The position numbers and the translations under genes were made by a program. A stretch of DNA of 21,936 nt from Onthomonas sp964456525 (lineage in GTDB: Bacteria > Bacillota > Clostridia > Oscillospirales > Oscillospiraceae): NCBI GenBank assembly GCA_964456525.1, contig CAYWAP010000026.1, positions 1 through 21,936 of the forward strand. Direction: 5' to 3'. Of this stretch, positions 20,468 to 21,936 are shown in pieces. The stretch's first letter is position 1. Every line of letters starts with the position of its first letter. The notes below the pieces were generated by a model. It had not been told where the DNA came from and did no database searches. It saw only the letters and a program-made list of their open reading frames with translations.

Positions 20468-21415
20468 ATGAAATCAAATGTCATGGCAAAGAAACCGGCT
20501 GAGCCGGTCGCGCTGCCCCACAAAAAATCACTGCGCCAACGCGTGGTGGAAAACTGGCAGCTCTATCTGCTGCTGTTGATTCCGGTTGTGCTGACCTTTA
20601 TTTATAAGTACATCCCCATGTACGGCATCCAGATCGCCTTCCGGGATTATAAAGCCAGCCAGGGCATCTTTGGGAGCGAATGGGTCGGACTGGAGTGGTT
20701 TGAGCGCTTTTTCACCTCGCCCACCTGCGCCCGGATGATCCGCAACACCATTTTGCTGAGTCTCTACAGCCTGCTGTGGAGTTTCCCGGTGCCCATCATT
20801 CTGTCCCTGTGTATCAACCAGCTGCGTTTTCATCGCTACAAACGCATTGTGCAGACGGTGCTGTACGCGCCGCACTTTATCTCCGTCATGGTCATCTGCG
20901 GTATGATCCGCATCTTCCTGAGCCCGTCGGGCGGCCTGATTAACCTGCTGCTGGGTACAAGCATCGACTTTCTGACGGAGTCCTCCGCCTTCCGGACGAT
21001 CTACATCGCCTCCGGCATCTGGCAGGACGCCGGCTGGGGTTGTATCATCTATCTGGCCACCCTCTCCAACGTGGACACCAGCCTCTACGAGGCGGCAAAG
21101 GTGGACGGTGCGTCCGTCTTCCAGCGGATTATGAACGTGGACATCCCCGCTCTGCTGCCCATGGCAATCCTTCAGCTGATCATGAGCGCCGGCTCGCTGA
21201 TGAACGTGGGCTTTGAGAAGGTCTGGCTGTTGCAGACCGACCTGAACAAGGCCACCTCCGACGTGATTGCCGTCTACGTCTACGAGCAGGGCATCGAACA
21301 GGCCAACTACAGCTATTCCACGGCGGTGAGCCTTTTCAACACGGCGGTCAACCTGATTTTGCTGTTGATTGTCAACAAGATCGCGTCCAAGGCTTCGGAT
21401 GTGAAATTTGTATAA
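20468..21415 (+). CDS. Sugar ABC transporter permease, LplB/YteP type
   Basis: A 315-residue inner-membrane permease. It starts with a charged N-terminus, then NWQLYLLLLIPVVLTFIYKYIPMYGIQIAFRDY, the hallmark first segment of LplB/YtcP-type oligosaccharide permeases, followed by five further membrane segments. The EAA loop YEAAKVDGASVFQRIMNVDIP, which docks the ATPase, is intact. It is normally paired with a second permease and an extracellular solute-binding lipoprotein; the partner follows 13 bases downstream. The start at 20468 has GAGGAAGGA about 10 bases before it; ATG 20483 is a weaker alternative. Expression is probably controlled by the upstream operator. The sugar is unknown; relatives import complex oligosaccharides. 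Confidence 0.95.
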   Translation: MKSNVMAKKPAEPVALPHKKSLRQRVVENWQLYLLLLIPVVLTFIYKYIPMYGIQIAFRDYKASQGIFGSEWVGLEWFERFFTSPTCARMIRNTILLSLYSLLWSFPVPIILSLCINQLRFHRYKRIVQTVLYAPHFISVMVICGMIRIFLSPSGGLINLLLGTSIDFLTESSAFRTIYIASGIWQDAGWGCIIYLATLSNVDTSLYEAAKVDGASVFQRIMNVDIPALLPMAILQLIMSAGSLMNVGFEKVWLLQTDLNKATSDVIAVYVYEQGIEQANYSYSTAVSLFNTAVNLILLLIVNKIASKASDVKFV

Positions 21416-21428
21416 GGAGGTGCGGCAG

Positions 21429-21936
21429 ATGTTCCATAAGAAAGACAAAGTATCCGCCGGCCTCTCTGATCGGGCCAGCGACGTGATTCTGGTGCTCATC
21501 ACCGGCATTGTAATGTTGTTGGTGGCCTATCCGCTGTACTATGTGTTGGTGGCCTCCTTTTCCAACCCCTATGACGTGTATGCCGGCAAGACCTTCCTGC
21601 TTCCCAGCGAGTTCACCCTGGATGGCTATACGGCGGTCTTTTCCGACCCTGATATTGTCAGCGGTTACATCAATTCCATTAAGTATACCGTCGTCGGAAC
21701 CATTTTCTCGGTGGTCATGCTCTACATCACCGCCTATCCGCTGGCCCAGTCGGATCTCCCGGGGCGCAAATTTTTCAGCATCTTCTTCATTATCACCATG
21801 TACTTCAGCGGCGGTCTGATCCCCACCTACCTGGTTGTCCGGGATACCGGCCTGCTGTATAGCATGTGGGCGCTCTTTCTCCCCGGCGGTGTGGCTGTTG
21901 GCAACATGATTATCGTGCGAAACTATTTTCAGCACT
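21429..21936 (+). CDS. Sugar ABC transporter permease, LplC/YtcP type (partial)
   Basis: The first 169 residues of a carbohydrate permease, open to the window edge. Visible are LITGIVMLLVAYPLYYVLVASFSNP, the YDVYAGKTFLLPSEFTLDGY segment, GYINSIKYTVVGTIFSVVMLYITAYPLAQSDLPGRKF, and IFFIITMYFSGGLIPTYLVVRDTGLLYSMWALFLPG, all typical of the second permease in LplB/LplC pairs (CUT1 family). AAGGAGG overlaps the end of the first permease gene just upstream of the ATG, so the two are translated from one message. The EAA loop and the gene's end lie beyond the window, and a solute-binding protein gene would be expected next. Confidence 0.93.
   Translation, partial: MFHKKDKVSAGLSDRASDVILVLITGIVMLLVAYPLYYVLVASFSNPYDVYAGKTFLLPSEFTLDGYTAVFSDPDIVSGYINSIKYTVVGTIFSVVMLYITAYPLAQSDLPGRKFFSIFFIITMYFSGGLIPTYLVVRDTGLLYSMWALFLPGGVAVGNMIIVRNYFQH

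Noticed and set aside
1..21936. CRISPR arrays, rRNA, tRNA and known riboswitch classes
   Set aside because: No regularly spaced direct repeats, no cloverleaf with CCA-type acceptor and no recognisable riboswitch core were seen on either strand by eye.

Overview
The window looks like the chromosome of a spore-forming, anaerobic gut-type Clostridia (Oscillospiraceae-like). The main clues are spoVAD and spoVAE, strong AGGAGG-type ribosome binding sites, LytTR/GHKL signalling, LplB-type sugar permeases, and GC-rich backbone genes. Taxonomy is inferred from gene content and style only.

Layout. (1) 1-620: the 3' end of an unidentified gene, a 137-bp dispersed repeat with terminal inverted repeats, and a gene-free hairpin-rich stretch ending in a strong terminator. 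(2) 634-2552, minus strand: a GlsB/YeaQ-family membrane protein, spoVAE and spoVAD. (3) 2654-4940, plus strand: an unrecognised cysteine-rich (zinc-ribbon-like) protein, then guaB with its terminator. (4) 4941-13720, plus strand and visibly lower in GC: a LytTR response regulator and GHKL sensor kinase (Agr-like), then a domain-permuted membrane-tethered GH3 glycosidase, a GtrA-like membrane protein and a conventional cytosolic GH3 glycosidase. (5) 13836-16360: a scarred zone with an intact short-chain dehydrogenase, an Old Yellow Enzyme/enoate reductase pseudogene cut off by a second, inverted copy of the dispersed repeat, an IS3-type transposase relic and strong terminators. (6) 16385-20080, minus strand, GC-rich: a LacI-family regulator followed by a membrane-anchored protein, a lipoprotein, a polytopic membrane protein and a small hypothetical protein, closed by tandem terminators. 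(7) 20297-21936, plus strand: a divergent promoter with a LacI-type operator and two LplB/LplC-type sugar ABC permeases, the second cut by the window end.

How the genes may work together. The best candidate for an undescribed system is region 4. A peptide- or ligand-sensing two-component pair sits immediately upstream of an extracellular GH3 predicted to be anchored at both ends, a GtrA-like (polyprenyl-linked sugar) membrane protein and a cytosolic GH3. A perfect match to the LytTR consensus lies in front of the first GH3 gene. I read this as a sensor-controlled glycan release or surface-glycan remodelling cassette, probably acquired horizontally; function and regulation are inference. Region 6/7 is a LacI-controlled sugar-import locus whose regulator is co-transcribed with four envelope or unknown proteins. 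The dispersed repeat (two full copies, one truncated) is the other notable element.
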